Virus record (IMG/VR): IMGVR_UViG_3300026552_000002
Coordinates: 1-64,000 of that record
Length of the DNA stretch: 64,000 bases
Source: a virus
Strand: one strand, 5' to 3'
Each line of letters starts with the position of its first letter. The stretch's first letter is position 1. Of the stretch, positions 38,642 through 47,242 are shown piece by piece. A model generated the notes under the pieces. That model made no database searches and was not told the origin of the DNA. It saw only the letters and a list, made by a program, of their open reading frames with translations. Position numbers and translations under genes: made by a program.

Positions 38642-41600
38642 TCAGTATTCGGCGACCAGCTCGTCCCATTCGGCGATGGCCTTGCGTGAGGCTTCCCGCA
38701 CCACCTCGGTCACGTGGCCCTTGCCCTCAGCCCAGTTCCGCACGATGCCCACGGCCATGTGGATGGCCTCGGATTCGCCGTGCCCGGCCTCGCGGAGGCC
38801 CTTGGCCACCTGCGAGATGTAGTTCGGCAACTTCAGGCCGGGATGGCGCCACAGCGGGTGCGGGCCGTGGCTGTGGTGGTGGCTGGAGTAGTAGGGCGTT
38901 TTCTCCGATTTGGTGAACAGCCGGTCCACCGCGTGTTGGATTTCCTCCGGGGACACGTCGGCGTAGTCCCGGGTCGTGCCCGCCCCGAGCACGTCCGCGA
39001 TCACCCGTGCCGGCACGTCGGAGGGCTCGATCGACACACCCGGGTAGCCGCCGGACGCGCGGATGCGTTCGTTGGCCAGCCGCGCGATCTCGTCGCGGAG
39101 CGCATCGCGGCTGGCCGCCCGCATCCGCGGACCCTCCGGGAGCTGCGCCACGAACCGCTCGCGGTTGGTTCGTGCGGTCTCACGCAGTTCCCGGATGCGG
39201 CGGTTCTGCTCGGTGTAATGGTGCAGAGCCCACTCGCGCTGCGGGTTGTGGGCCGTGTCCACCGTTTCGTCACCGCGGCGGAACTCCAGCCAACACGCGC
39301 ACCGGGGCCCGCCCTCGCACAGCGGCCCGCCGAAGTTCCCGTCGCCGGGCCAGCCGGGCAACGTCTCGAACGTGTAGCTCTTGCCGTCCCGGGCCATGCA
39401 CAGCGCGCAGTGCTCGGCATCACCGAGATGCCAGATGATCTGGTAGTCCGGGTGCTCGGCGGCGACCGCCTCGCCGTAGGAGCGGTTGTACTGCCCCGTG
39501 AGGGTGTCGCCGTACTGCTCCAGCCGCGCGGAGAGCTGCTCGTCGGTGATGACGTGCATGTCGCGCAGCAGGTCGGTGACATAACCGCGCTGTGCCTCAG
39601 CGGCGACCTGGGCGAGGTCGGTGACATCCGGCGCGGGGGTGGCGTGGTCGACGTGCGCGTGCGCGATGCCGGCCTGGGCCGCGTCCCGGTAGCCATCAGC
39701 CATCACCTCCACCGCCAGGTCGACCGCGGCCGGCAGGGACAGTCCCCCGCTGCGGTACCGCTCGATCAGCCGCTGCAGGTGGCGCACGACCCGGCGCATG
39801 ATCTCGCCGAGCGCGTCGAGTCGACGGCGCAGGTACGCGTCGGCACGGGCCATGCTCTTGCCGATCTCGATACCGGTCTCAAGATCGCCCGCCTCGGCGA
39901 CGGCCGTCACAATCTCCGGCGTCAAGGCTTTTGGGGTCCAGTCATCAACCCGCCTTCCCTTGTGCACGTGCCGGCGTAGCGCGTCCAGCTCGGCGAACGC
40001 GGCCTTGGCCGCCGGTGCGGTGGTGGCTACCGGTCGAGGTGTCGGGCCGGTGGTGGTGCGCCGTGGGGTCTGGCTGTTCTGTGCGGCTTGGGCGGCGTGG
40101 TGCGCCGGGGTGGGCTGGCCGCCGCTCTGGCCGGCGACCTGCGGGGTACCGGCGTGCGCGGCGGCGGCCGGCAGCTCCTGGCGCGTGGCGTCCGGGGCCT
40201 CGTCGCCGTAGGTCTCGGCCTGGTTGATGGCCTGTTGCGCCTCGGGCGAGCCGGGGATGACATTCGCCGTCAGCGGCACCGGACCCGATGCGGTCTGGAC
40301 CATCGGCACGGATGTCTGCGGCAGTCCCCACGGCTGCAGGCCGAATTCGACCGCCGCCTGATCGATCGAGGCGATGCCATTCTTGACCAGCGAGGTCCAG
40401 ACCTCCACCTTGATCGACTGGTCCTCGGGAGTTTCCATCCCGGGCCAGTGCCATTCCATGTCGGTCTGGCCCCACAGTTTCTGCATCACATAGTCGAAGA
40501 TGGCGTGCTTGAGGAATTCCAGCCGTGGCTTCACGCCCCTTTTCTGGGTGTTCTGCGAGTTGATCTGGCTGAATTCCTTGGTCTCCGACGGGGACTGCAC
40601 GGCCGACACTCTGGGGGTAATACCCAAATCCATCGGCGTTTTTTCAAACGCCATGGTCACCTCGGCGGCGAGTACCTGGTCAAACTGGTCCGCGAGGTTG
40701 ATGGTCTTCTGCGGATCGATTTTCGACCCCGGCGGCAGCACGATGACCTTGTGTTTGTACGACTGATCGCCGGCGATGTTGTTCAGTGCCCGCTGCAGTT
40801 GGGCGATCTGCTGTGGGGTGGAGATGTCCGGGCCCGGCGTGACGTACACCGCGGGGATTGTGCCCTCGGTGTAGAATTGCATGGCGTAAATCTGCCTACG
40901 CAATCCCGTGGCCACCGGAATCAGCGCCCGTTCCAGGTTGGAGAACCCGTACGGCGTCCAGGACCGCTGGGTGAACGGCAGATACAGCAACTGGTCGCCG
41001 CGGAACTCGTCGACCAGTGTCGTGGTCATGCCCTCGTCGTCGGCGAGCATCGGCGTGGACAGGTCCACCCGTGGCACGCCCCACAGATACTGCTGGTAGG
41101 CGGGGTTCGGGGGCTTCGGGGTGCCGCCGCGGGTGTCCAGCAGCGGGCGGATCGTCGAGCCGTCCAGGATGTCCAGGCTGGCCAGATTCGACCCGAACGG
41201 GCCGTGCCCCTTGGCGCGCGTGGGATGCAGATACAGGCTCGGCGCGTCCAGGACGAACAGGTCCTCCAACAGGGCCTTCATCCAAGACGTCCAGGTCGGG
41301 TACTGCAGGTCCGGCTGGTACCAGAATTTGAGTGCCTCGGCGCGACGACGCGCGAAATCGTCCTGGGCCGACTGGTTGCCGTGCATCGCCAGTTCGGCTT
41401 CCTTGGTGGGCACGATGTCCCAGTCGGTGGAGACCACTTCCTGGATGCACATCTGGATTGTGGCCCGCACGACGCTATACAAATCGGCGAAGCTGCGCAG
41501 GGTGGCGAACGTCGCGATTTTTAGACCCTCGGTGCCGGGCGTTCCCGTCGGCAGGTTCCAGCCGACGTTGTACTCCCAACGCCGGGGCGCGGGCCGGTCG

Positions 41601-41836
41601 GCGCCGGCTTCCGGCTCGTCGATTCCGGAGGGGTGAATGGGTTCCTGGGGACCGAACTGGCCGGTGAGGAACCGGTGCGGATCGCGCGGCAGACCGACGT
41701 TGCCGCCGCTTTGGTATCCGGACTGCTGGTACTGCAGCGCCAGCGGGGACAGTCCCCCATAGCTGGCACCGCCCTGACTCATCTCGGAGGCGCGCGAGCC
41801 GATGCCACGGGCGATCGAAGACAGGGAATTCGCCAT
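38642..41836 (-). CDS. Portal protein fused to a MuF-like head protein
   Basis: 1064 residues; ATG 41836 after GGGAGG. Residues about 60-530 are an SPP1/HK97-type portal (RRQIYAMQFYTEGTIPAVYV, LAAEVTMAFEKTPMDLGI). A Pro/Ala/Thr linker follows (about 560-625). The C-terminal third is MuF-like, with HLGDAEHCALCMARDGKSYTFETL and LCEGGPRCACWLEF (about 805-865), a cysteine pattern typical of the family. The portal is the DNA entry ring and MuF is packaged inside the head. The fusion would place about twelve MuF copies at the portal. Confidence 0.88.
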   Translation of the reverse strand: MANSLSSIARGIGSRASEMSQGGASYGGLSPLALQYQQSGYQSGGNVGLPRDPHRFLTGQFGPQEPIHPSGIDEPEAGADRPAPRRWEYNVGWNLPTGTPGTEGLKIATFATLRSFADLYSVVRATIQMCIQEVVSTDWDIVPTKEAELAMHGNQSAQDDFARRRAEALKFWYQPDLQYPTWTSWMKALLEDLFVLDAPSLYLHPTRAKGHGPFGSNLASLDILDGSTIRPLLDTRGGTPKPPNPAYQQYLWGVPRVDLSTPMLADDEGMTTTLVDEFRGDQLLYLPFTQRSWTPYGFSNLERALIPVATGLRRQIYAMQFYTEGTIPAVYVTPGPDISTPQQIAQLQRALNNIAGDQSYKHKVIVLPPGSKIDPQKTINLADQFDQVLAAEVTMAFEKTPMDLGITPRVSAVQSPSETKEFSQINSQNTQKRGVKPRLEFLKHAIFDYVMQKLWGQTDMEWHWPGMETPEDQSIKVEVWTSLVKNGIASIDQAAVEFGLQPWGLPQTSVPMVQTASGPVPLTANVIPGSPEAQQAINQAETYGDEAPDATRQELPAAAAHAGTPQVAGQSGGQPTPAHHAAQAAQNSQTPRRTTTGPTPRPVATTAPAAKAAFAELDALRRHVHKGRRVDDWTPKALTPEIVTAVAEAGDLETGIEIGKSMARADAYLRRRLDALGEIMRRVVRHLQRLIERYRSGGLSLPAAVDLAVEVMADGYRDAAQAGIAHAHVDHATPAPDVTDLAQVAAEAQRGYVTDLLRDMHVITDEQLSARLEQYGDTLTGQYNRSYGEAVAAEHPDYQIIWHLGDAEHCALCMARDGKSYTFETLPGWPGDGNFGGPLCEGGPRCACWLEFRRGDETVDTAHNPQREWALHHYTEQNRRIRELRETARTNRERFVAQLPEGPRMRAASRDALRDEIARLANERIRASGGYPGVSIEPSDVPARVIADVLGAGTTRDYADVSPEEIQHAVDRLFTKSEKTPYYSSHHHSHGPHPLWRHPGLKLPNYISQVAKGLREAGHGESEAIHMAVGIVRNWAEGKGHVTEVVREASRKAIAEWDELVAEY

Positions 41837-41846
41837 CAACCTCCCG

Positions 41847-42134
41847 TCAGGTATCGATGATGCCGAGCTGTTCGGGCCAGATCACCCCGCCCGGCTGATG
41901 CCATTCGTCCTGGCGCCAATACTCGACCTCGACGACGCGGTCACCCTCGGAGGTGCGCTCGCTGCGGCGCTTGATCCGGCGGCAGGTGCGCAGGTGCACC
42001 CCGCCACAGTGCTCACAGGCCCGGCGCTCGAAGTTGGTCTGGCCGAACTCGTCTTTTTCCAGCAGCGCCGCGCGGTCCTCGTCGGTGAGCTCGGTTTCGG
42101 TGTCGGGTTCGATCCACTCGCCGAGTTCGCTCAC
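41847..42134 (-). CDS. Small zinc-finger protein, 95 aa
   Basis: GTG 42134 overlaps the previous stop (GTGA). A CEHCGGVHLRTCRRIKRR segment (about 40-57) may bind zinc with a basic helix after it. It lies between terminase and portal genes, a usual place for small packaging accessories. Not assigned to a family. Confidence 0.6.
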   Translation of the reverse strand: MSELGEWIEPDTETELTDEDRAALLEKDEFGQTNFERRACEHCGGVHLRTCRRIKRRSERTSEGDRVVEVEYWRQDEWHQPGGVIWPEQLGIIDT

Positions 42135-42436
42135 GGCGTCTCCCCCACCGTCGGCACGCCGGCCTTGCCCGCCAGGGTGTGCATGGTGGCGACCAGGGTG
42201 TCCACGGCGTCGGCGTTCAGTGTGGCGTCCGGGAACAGCACCTGGATCGAGTAGACGATGCCGATCAGGGCGGCGCGGGCCTCGGCCGGGGAGCTGATCG
42301 CCACCCCCTCGTCCTGGAAACTGTCGCGGATGTAGGCCGTCCACTGGTCGCGCTGGCCGACCGACATACGGGTGTAGGTGTGGTCGGTGAAGCACTCCAG
42401 CCGATCGAGCAGCGCGCGGGCCTCGGCACTGATCAC
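42131..42436 (-). CDS. Hypothetical protein, 101 aa
   Basis: GTG 42436 after GGGAGG. An all-helical product (EARALLDRLECFTDHTYTRM, AALIGIVYSIQVLFPDATLN) with no motif. It lies in the terminase-portal interval. Confidence 0.55.
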   Translation of the reverse strand: MISAEARALLDRLECFTDHTYTRMSVGQRDQWTAYIRDSFQDEGVAISSPAEARAALIGIVYSIQVLFPDATLNADAVDTLVATMHTLAGKAGVPTVGETP

Positions 42437-42447
42437 GAGAGTCCTCC

Positions 42448-42609
42448 CTACGGCATCGCGTGGATCAGCGCGGGCAGCGCCATGAACAGCAACCCGATCG
42501 GCAGGAGGAAACCCGCCGGCACGTAGGCCGTGCGCACACCGGAGATGATCTCAGCCAGGGCCAACACCCCGAAGCAGATCACCGCGCACAGCAGGAGAGC
42601 AAAGTCCAT
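42448..42609 (-). CDS. Small two-helix membrane protein, 53 aa
   Basis: ATG 42609 shares an A with the terminase stop (TGATG). Two hydrophobic segments (about 3-22 and 28-50) joined by a short loop fill almost the whole protein. A holin-like hairpin here, far from the lysis genes, is unusual. Function unknown. Confidence 0.6.
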   Translation of the reverse strand: MDFALLLCAVICFGVLALAEIISGVRTAYVPAGFLLPIGLLFMALPALIHAMP

Positions 42610-44087
42610 CAGGAGTAGACCTCCAACCAGGGATTGAGCTCGGCGTCGTCGATGTAGTCGGCGGATTCGTCCGGGTCCAGGTAGACCGATCCCCAGTCGA
42701 GTTCGGCGTTGACGGTGCGCACGGGCACGGGTACGGCCACCCCCTCGGGGGTCTCGACCCACTCCTGCTCGGCCGGCGGCTCGCTGCGCGGCACCCGGGC
42801 CAGCTCGCGCGGCAGTCCGGCCACCGCCAGGCTTACGGCGTCGGGCAGGTCGTCGTGCAGGGATTCCAGCCGGGCGCCGATGCGCAGGCCGCCGGTCGGG
42901 GTGGGCTGCGCGGTGATGCCGCCGAGCTGCTTGAGCATTTCGGGATGGTTGGGCAGCACCAGTTGCCGTTCGGTCAGCAGGATGCGCACCCGGCCGTAGG
43001 CGTCCTCTTTGGACACCATCGTCGTCGGGGTGGAGCGCACGTTGACCAGTCCCCCGAGCCGGCGACCGAGCTCCTCGCTGGGAAACGCCCCGACGCCGGT
43101 CGTCTCCGTGCGCACGGACAGCGACCAGTTCTTGGCCAGGGCCTCGACCTCGGCGACCTGCAGGCCGTAGCGCCGGCGCGAGGTCTCCGCCCAGGGCACG
43201 ATGACGATCGAACGGCCGTTGTAGCCGTGGTCGTCGAGCAGTCCGGCCAAGGCCACGGCGTGCGCGTCCTGTCGTCTGCCCCAATCCAGGCCGCAGCTCA
43301 CGGGCATCCGTTCGCCGTGCCGGCGCATCTCGAAGTCCGCCACACAGGCCATGAGGTCGGTGTGGTCGAAATAGGCGTCGCCGGAGGCGATGAACTGCCC
43401 TTCGTATTCGGCCTGAAACCGCAACGGAGACATGGTCGCCCGCGCGGCCTCGATGACGGACTCGGAGATCCAGTGCGCGTCGGCGAGTTTCCAGTGGAAC
43501 GTGGCGATGTGGTCGTGGTGGGGATCGCGGCCTTGCATCGCGAAGGTGAAGAAACTGCCGGCGTCGCCCCAGGGGGATGAGGCCAGGATGATCCGGGCGT
43601 TCGGACGGGCCGCGGTGGTGGGCAGCGCCGCCGAGAGCAGCAGGTCTTCACTGACGAACGCGGCCTCGTCCACCAGCAGCAGGTCCACGCTCCAACCACG
43701 CACCTGGCGTTCGGAGGCGGGCACCGAGCGGATCTCGCTGCCGTTGGCCAGCACCACCCGGTGTTGGGTCTCGTCCACCACGGCGCCGGCCAGCAGCGCG
43801 TGGGCGCAGATGTCACGGATCATGCGCAGCAACCGGCCGGCAGCCTCCTCGCCGGCGGAGACCAGCAGCACCATCTGCCGGGGCCGGCGGAACGCCCAGT
43901 GGATGGCCTTGAGGCTCAAAGTTTGGGATTTGCCGCACTGCCTGGGCGAGACGATGCAGGTGTGGCGTTTGTCCAGCCGCATGGCATCGAGCTGCCAGGA
44001 CGTGCGCGGGTAGCCGAGAATCCGGCAGAACAGACCGAAGTCGTTGCGGGCCGCGCGCACGTCCTCGCGCTTAGGAATCGTCGGCAT
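42609..44087 (-). CDS. terL: Terminase large subunit
   Basis: 492 residues. ATPase: Walker A SPRQCGKS (47-54), Walker B DLLLVDEAAF (135-144), coupling motif ASSP (about 169). RNase H-like nuclease: GLDWGRRQDAHAV (about 265-277) and DDLPDAVSLA (about 416-425). It pumps DNA through the portal and cuts the genome ends. It overlaps the small subunit gene by 17 nt. It is the best single marker of phage type here. Confidence 0.96.
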   Translation of the reverse strand: MPTIPKREDVRAARNDFGLFCRILGYPRTSWQLDAMRLDKRHTCIVSPRQCGKSQTLSLKAIHWAFRRPRQMVLLVSAGEEAAGRLLRMIRDICAHALLAGAVVDETQHRVVLANGSEIRSVPASERQVRGWSVDLLLVDEAAFVSEDLLLSAALPTTAARPNARIILASSPWGDAGSFFTFAMQGRDPHHDHIATFHWKLADAHWISESVIEAARATMSPLRFQAEYEGQFIASGDAYFDHTDLMACVADFEMRRHGERMPVSCGLDWGRRQDAHAVALAGLLDDHGYNGRSIVIVPWAETSRRRYGLQVAEVEALAKNWSLSVRTETTGVGAFPSEELGRRLGGLVNVRSTPTTMVSKEDAYGRVRILLTERQLVLPNHPEMLKQLGGITAQPTPTGGLRIGARLESLHDDLPDAVSLAVAGLPRELARVPRSEPPAEQEWVETPEGVAVPVPVRTVNAELDWGSVYLDPDESADYIDDAELNPWLEVYS

Positions 44088-44625
44088 CGTCGGACCACAG
44101 CTTGGTCAGATCCACACTGGTCCGAGCAACATCCGCCTGAATCCGGGAGAAGCTCAACGGGTCCAGACCCAGCTTGGAGCGCAGATTCATGGCCAGGGTC
44201 TCCTCGCGGTGCAAGCGCTCCATCGCCGAAGAGACCCGCTTGGTCATCGTGACGCGCTTCTTGCCGGTGTAGGTCTCGTCTTCCTCTTCCTCGGTGTGCA
44301 CCCGCTCGCTCATGGCGTCCTCCACGCCCTGAACGCCGTCGAACTGGTTGAGGAAATCGGTGAGCAACTCGATGCGGGCCTCGGCCCGGAACAATGCCTT
44401 GATCGAGGACCGGTACATGGGGTTGTCCAGGTGCGGCGGCCAGCCCTCGGAGGTGCGGGCCTGGTGTTCGAGCTGCTCGGCCAGGGGTCCGAAGCGCCGC
44501 GGGGAGTTGGCGCCGTGCACCATCGACAGTGTGTGGCCCTTTTTGAACGGCTCCCGTTGGCCAGGGAAGGCCGGGGTCCACTCACCGGTCGTCGAGTCGA
44601 CGCCCGAGTCTGGCGTATCGCCCAC
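44071..44625 (-). CDS. Terminase small subunit
   Basis: 184 residues from GTG 44625, which has GGGAGG 3 nt upstream; the ORF opens at 44691. It has a Pro/Gly-rich N-terminus, a central helix region (MYRSSIKALFRAEARIELLTDFL), an acidic patch and a helical C-terminus with KRVTMTKRVSSAMERLHREE. Together with the large subunit it recognises the packaging site. First gene of the late operon, preceded by the tRNA-like region. Confidence 0.78.
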   Translation of the reverse strand: MGDTPDSGVDSTTGEWTPAFPGQREPFKKGHTLSMVHGANSPRRFGPLAEQLEHQARTSEGWPPHLDNPMYRSSIKALFRAEARIELLTDFLNQFDGVQGVEDAMSERVHTEEEEDETYTGKKRVTMTKRVSSAMERLHREETLAMNLRSKLGLDPLSFSRIQADVARTSVDLTKLWSDDADDS

Positions 44626-44731
44626 AAACCTCCCTGTGTGATACTGGGTCCAGCCCGGCGGAGCGGGCGCCTCTCGGGTGGAACCACGCAAGTGGCCGTA
44701 GATAGCGACCCCCGCCGGGCCCTTTCATGTC

Positions 44732-44869
44732 TGGCGCCCCCGCCCGGATTTGAACCGGGGTCTTCGCGCCGGGGCCACTCCGTGTCAGGCGGTTCGCCAC
44801 CGTGCGCGCCGGCGGCTGGGGACTCGAACCCCGCGGCTGCGACGTCCTGGGCCGCTGGACGACAGGGGC
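44732..44869 (-). tRNA. tRNA-like element: Glu-type acceptor and D arm with interrupted anticodon arm
   Basis: The 5' end GCCCCTG pairs with CGGGGGC near the 3' end, which is followed by GCCA. A perfect D arm (GTCC at 44857-44860, GGAC at 44844-44847) and a perfect T arm (44743-44759, loop TTCAAAT) are present. This matches the frame of tRNA-Glu, but the element is 138 nt, not 76. The excess lies at the anticodon loop, where TCGC and GCGA could still pair, and contains a second T-arm-like hairpin (44818-44832, loop TTCGAGT). No normal anticodon arm can be drawn. It may be an interrupted tRNA or the remains of two phage tRNAs. Confidence 0.5.
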
Positions 44870-44924
44870 GACGACGCACCGACGGGCTGTGTCATCTGGT
44901 TGACGACGGCGATAACCTGCGGGC

Positions 44925-45101
44925 ATGTCGACCGGCGTTGCCGTGCTCTGCGTGCTGCTGACGGCCGCGGCGGTGCATATCGGCATCGGGCACGCGGCGT
45001 TCGTTCGGCTGCGCCGCCGAGCCGCTGACCTCGCGCTGCACCCCCGCCAGGCCGATGATCTCGCGCTACGCGCACGCGATGCGGAGAAACCGAGAGGCTA
45101 A
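44925..45101 (+). CDS. Small membrane protein, 58 aa
   Basis: ATG 44925. One N-terminal hydrophobic segment (about 3-24, TGVAVLCVLLTAAAVHIGIG) then an Arg/Ala-rich helix. There is only a weak ribosome-binding site, with TTGACG about 24 nt upstream, so initiation may be leaderless. First plus-strand ORF right of the late-operon origin. Confidence 0.4.
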   Translation: MSTGVAVLCVLLTAAAVHIGIGHAAFVRLRRRAADLALHPRQADDLALRARDAEKPRG

Positions 45102-45200
45102 TGCGGTATCTCGGCTTGGGGGACGTGCATTATACCCCCCGGTACCGGGCCTGGCAAGCACCGAGCTCACACTGTGACCGAGCCGTAACGTAGCCCTGGC

Positions 45201-45261
45201 GTTTGCATGTGCACAACCTACCGACATAACACTACTTATGTCGGTGTGTTGCATTAGCAAA
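45201..45261. promoter_or_regulatory. 61-bp imperfect palindrome in the control region
   Basis: Core: CCGACATAA (45221-45229) and TTATGTCGG (45236-45244) around a 6-nt centre, perfect over 9 bp. It extends outward with interruptions to GTTTGC (45201-45206) and GCAAAC (45256-45261). This is larger than a usual repressor site and could be a bipartite operator, a hairpin or part of the origin. Confidence 0.5.
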
Positions 45262-45351
45262 CGTCTCCATAGGACACGCGCGGCAACCTGGCATCTCGCA
45301 CTGTTAGCCCAGCTCAGAGGGCAGGCTTAGCGATCACCATTGGTGCTCCAT

Positions 45352-45520
45352 TGTGGACACTCCACAACGGACACTCTATAGGGGACGCCTCTACTGTGGA
45401 CGCTCCATACAGGACGCCTCTACAAGGGACGTCCACGGAGGACACGTCCACCGTGGACCCGAGCTCGGCAGTATGTCCGATATACCCTATTCCACTGTGG
45501 ACGCCTCCACTGTGGACATG
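45352..45520. repeat. Iteron array with DnaA-box-like units (putative replication origin)
   Basis: GGAC cores occur at 45355, 45369, 45383, 45398, 45412, 45427, 45440 and 45455, and again at 45499 and 45514. Steps are 13-15 bp, and the gap from 45455 to 45499 equals three steps. The unit is about ACTGTGGACGCCTCC. TGTGGAC is the reverse complement of the actinobacterial DnaA-box core GTCCACA. No ORF of quality covers it. The array could bind DnaA, the phage primase-helicase, or a repressor. Confidence 0.65.
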
Positions 45521-45676
45521 CCGGATATGTCCACTTCCGAGTCCACATATTGTGACTCCGGTCACAGTAGGGTAGTCCGTTCTATCCGAATCATCCCCAC
45601 CGATGTGCCCCAGGTCACACCCCCAGTTCTCGTTTCCGCAGTTCACGCCTGTTGCGCTTCACAACAGGGAGGCGTA

Positions 45677-45904
45677 GTGTCGCTGTTGTTCGGCCAACGG
45701 GGGCCGAGCGGGACGGCCGGAAGGGATCCGGACGGGCGAGCGAAAGGGACGCTCGCGAGCGGACCCGCACGACGCGGGAAGAGGGAAGGCAGCAGACACA
45801 AGACACAGACTCCGGACCCACACAAAGAACGTGCATCGCGTGGCGCTGGACCGAGTAAGGCGGAGCATCCTCCGCTCAAAGGTCCCTCGACAAATTCTCG
45901 CTAG
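45677..45904 (+). CDS. Possible small basic protein, 75 aa
   Basis: GTG 45677 follows GGGAGG at 4 nt. The product is very basic and hydrophilic (KGTLASGPARRGKREGSRHK) without a hydrophobic core. It is therefore either disordered or a fortuitous ORF in a purine-rich leader. The upstream in-frame extension to 45353 runs through the iterons and is not believed. Confidence 0.35.
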   Translation: MSLLFGQRGPSGTAGRDPDGRAKGTLASGPARRGKREGSRHKTQTPDPHKERASRGAGPSKAEHPPLKGPSTNSR

Positions 45905-46012
45905 GGGCAGGCACCGACCGGAAGCCAAAGCCTCGACGCGGGCGGACACGCGACACACTCGGTAGCCGCGCAGCAGCGGTCCGAGCGGCCCTAGGGGCAT
46001 CATATTTGCTGA

Positions 46013-46060
46013 TGATCAATCCTCTCTCACTTGGGTTGATCATGCACGGTCGGATGATCA
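46013..46060. promoter_or_regulatory. Three TGATCA sites upstream of the early operon
   Basis: Palindromes TGATCA at 46013, 46037 and 46055, followed by GATCAC and CGATCG-type sites up to 46106. They lie in the AT-richer 200-bp leader before the first early gene. An operator cluster for an early repressor is plausible but not shown. Confidence 0.4.
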
Positions 46061-46135
46061 CTTATCCACCCGTGCGTGGTCACACTCGCACGATCACTCA
46101 CGATCGCGCGGGATCCGAGCGAAAGGGAACGGATC

Positions 46136-46438
46136 ATGATTGTGGTCACGCTGAACAGCGCGCCGGTCGCTCGGTTCACCAACCGAGCTCGGATGCAAAC
46201 ATGGTTGTTGGCCAGCGGTCGAGTCACCACACGCGGCGGATTCAAAACACACACGTTCGCCAGCGAAAGCGACGCACCATGGCGACACCTCAACCGCGTC
46301 CCGCTAGACCCGACCGGCGCACCCACGCGCCGAACCTACGGACGCAACGTGTTAGCGCACACCAGCGAAGCAAACAAGCGCGCACGGACCAGTGAGCACC
46401 CGGTCGCGCGACGCGCTAAGGGTCGCTTGTGGGAGTGA
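46136..46438 (+). CDS. First early-region protein, 100 aa
   Basis: ATG 46136 after GAAAGGGAACGGATC, the same site style as the later early genes. The product is basic and Thr/Arg-rich (MIVVTLNSAPVARFTNRARM; TRRTYGRNVL). It may bind nucleic acid. Family not recognised. Confidence 0.6.
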   Translation: MIVVTLNSAPVARFTNRARMQTWLLASGRVTTRGGFKTHTFASESDAPWRHLNRVPLDPTGAPTRRTYGRNVLAHTSEANKRARTSEHPVARRAKGRLWE

Positions 46439-46522
46439 GCGAATGACCAGTGTGGCGAACGGATACACGCCGTTCACCGCGCTGGCCATTAGGCCAACTC
46501 CACCCGAGAGAAAGAACCGATC

Positions 46523-46717
46523 ATGGCGGAAGTCACCGATACCGAGATCATCACGATGCTTCAGACGGTTTTCGCTACGGAAGACGATTGGGACCTCTCC
46601 CGAGAGGCCAACGTTTCCGAGCGATACGTCTCCCAGCTCAACGGCAGACGACCCATAAAGCACGTCCGTAACTGCGGCTACCCGTCTGGCGGCGTGTGTC
46701 GCTACGTCACCCCGTGA
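46523..46717 (+). CDS. Small HTH-like early protein, 64 aa
   Basis: ATG 46523 behind a leader copy. The sequence TDTEIITMLQTVFATEDDWDLSREANVSERYVSQLNGRRPI looks like a short helix-turn-helix (an S-E-R-Y-V-S-Q-L recognition helix). A small DNA-binding regulator is plausible, for example of the early operon. The assignment is by pattern only. Confidence 0.55.
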   Translation: MAEVTDTEIITMLQTVFATEDDWDLSREANVSERYVSQLNGRRPIKHVRNCGYPSGGVCRYVTP

Positions 46718-46810
46718 CCAGCCTGGCGGACAGACTCATTACTCCGTCCGCCGTACTGGCTACTGAGCAACCAGCTAGCTGCTCTTCGACCCGAGAGACA
46801 GGACAAGATC

Positions 46811-47242
46811 ATGGCCGAGAAGGTCAACAGGCACGACGCAGACAACAGCAGAGACCCGTTGTTTCGCACCGCTGACCGTGTGCTGATCCGCGACGGACTG
46901 CGCGTGTGGGACTACGACCTCAAGCCTGGCTCGGTGGACTTCACCGGATCGTCACTGTTCGATTCGCCGTATTGGAACGGCTGGTTCAACGTCATCACCG
47001 ACGACGGTCAGCACAGTCTCATGAACGGTGAACGGCTGTGCACCAAGCACCCGACCACGGGTGAGGCACCGTCGCCAGCGCCGGACAAGCTCTGCGACTA
47101 CTGCGACCAGCCTGCCGAACGGATCAGCAAGGACAGCGGCGAGCCGCTGTGCAAGGCGGATGCGCGCGACCAGTACGAAAACTGGCGCTACGACACGACT
47201 GTGCTCACCCCGCACACGCTGAAGAAATACAGCCGAGCCTGA
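46811..47242 (+). CDS. Early protein with a zinc knuckle, 143 aa
   Basis: ATG 46811. The first two thirds resemble small DUF-type phage proteins (SLFDSPYWNGWFNVITDDGQ). The end has CTKH, CDYCDQPAERI and CKADARDQYE, giving a plausible zinc site. The leader is a divergent version of the two-hairpin family. It reads like a regulatory or takeover protein; no known domain. Confidence 0.6.
   Translation: MAEKVNRHDADNSRDPLFRTADRVLIRDGLRVWDYDLKPGSVDFTGSSLFDSPYWNGWFNVITDDGQHSLMNGERLCTKHPTTGEAPSPAPDKLCDYCDQPAERISKDSGEPLCKADARDQYENWRYDTTVLTPHTLKKYSRA

Noticed and set aside
44732-44869. Two ordinary tRNA genes side by side
   Set aside because: Neither half gives an anticodon arm with paired stem and a T at position 33, so normal tRNAs could not be drawn.
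45201-45261. parS or conventional terminator
   Set aside because: The palindrome does not match the parS consensus, has no T-run, and lies between divergent transcripts.
45353-45904. Long plus-strand ORF through the iteron array
   Set aside because: Its first 108 codons are made of iteron units with no site before the start. Only the part from GTG 45677 has a ribosome-binding site and is kept, at low confidence.
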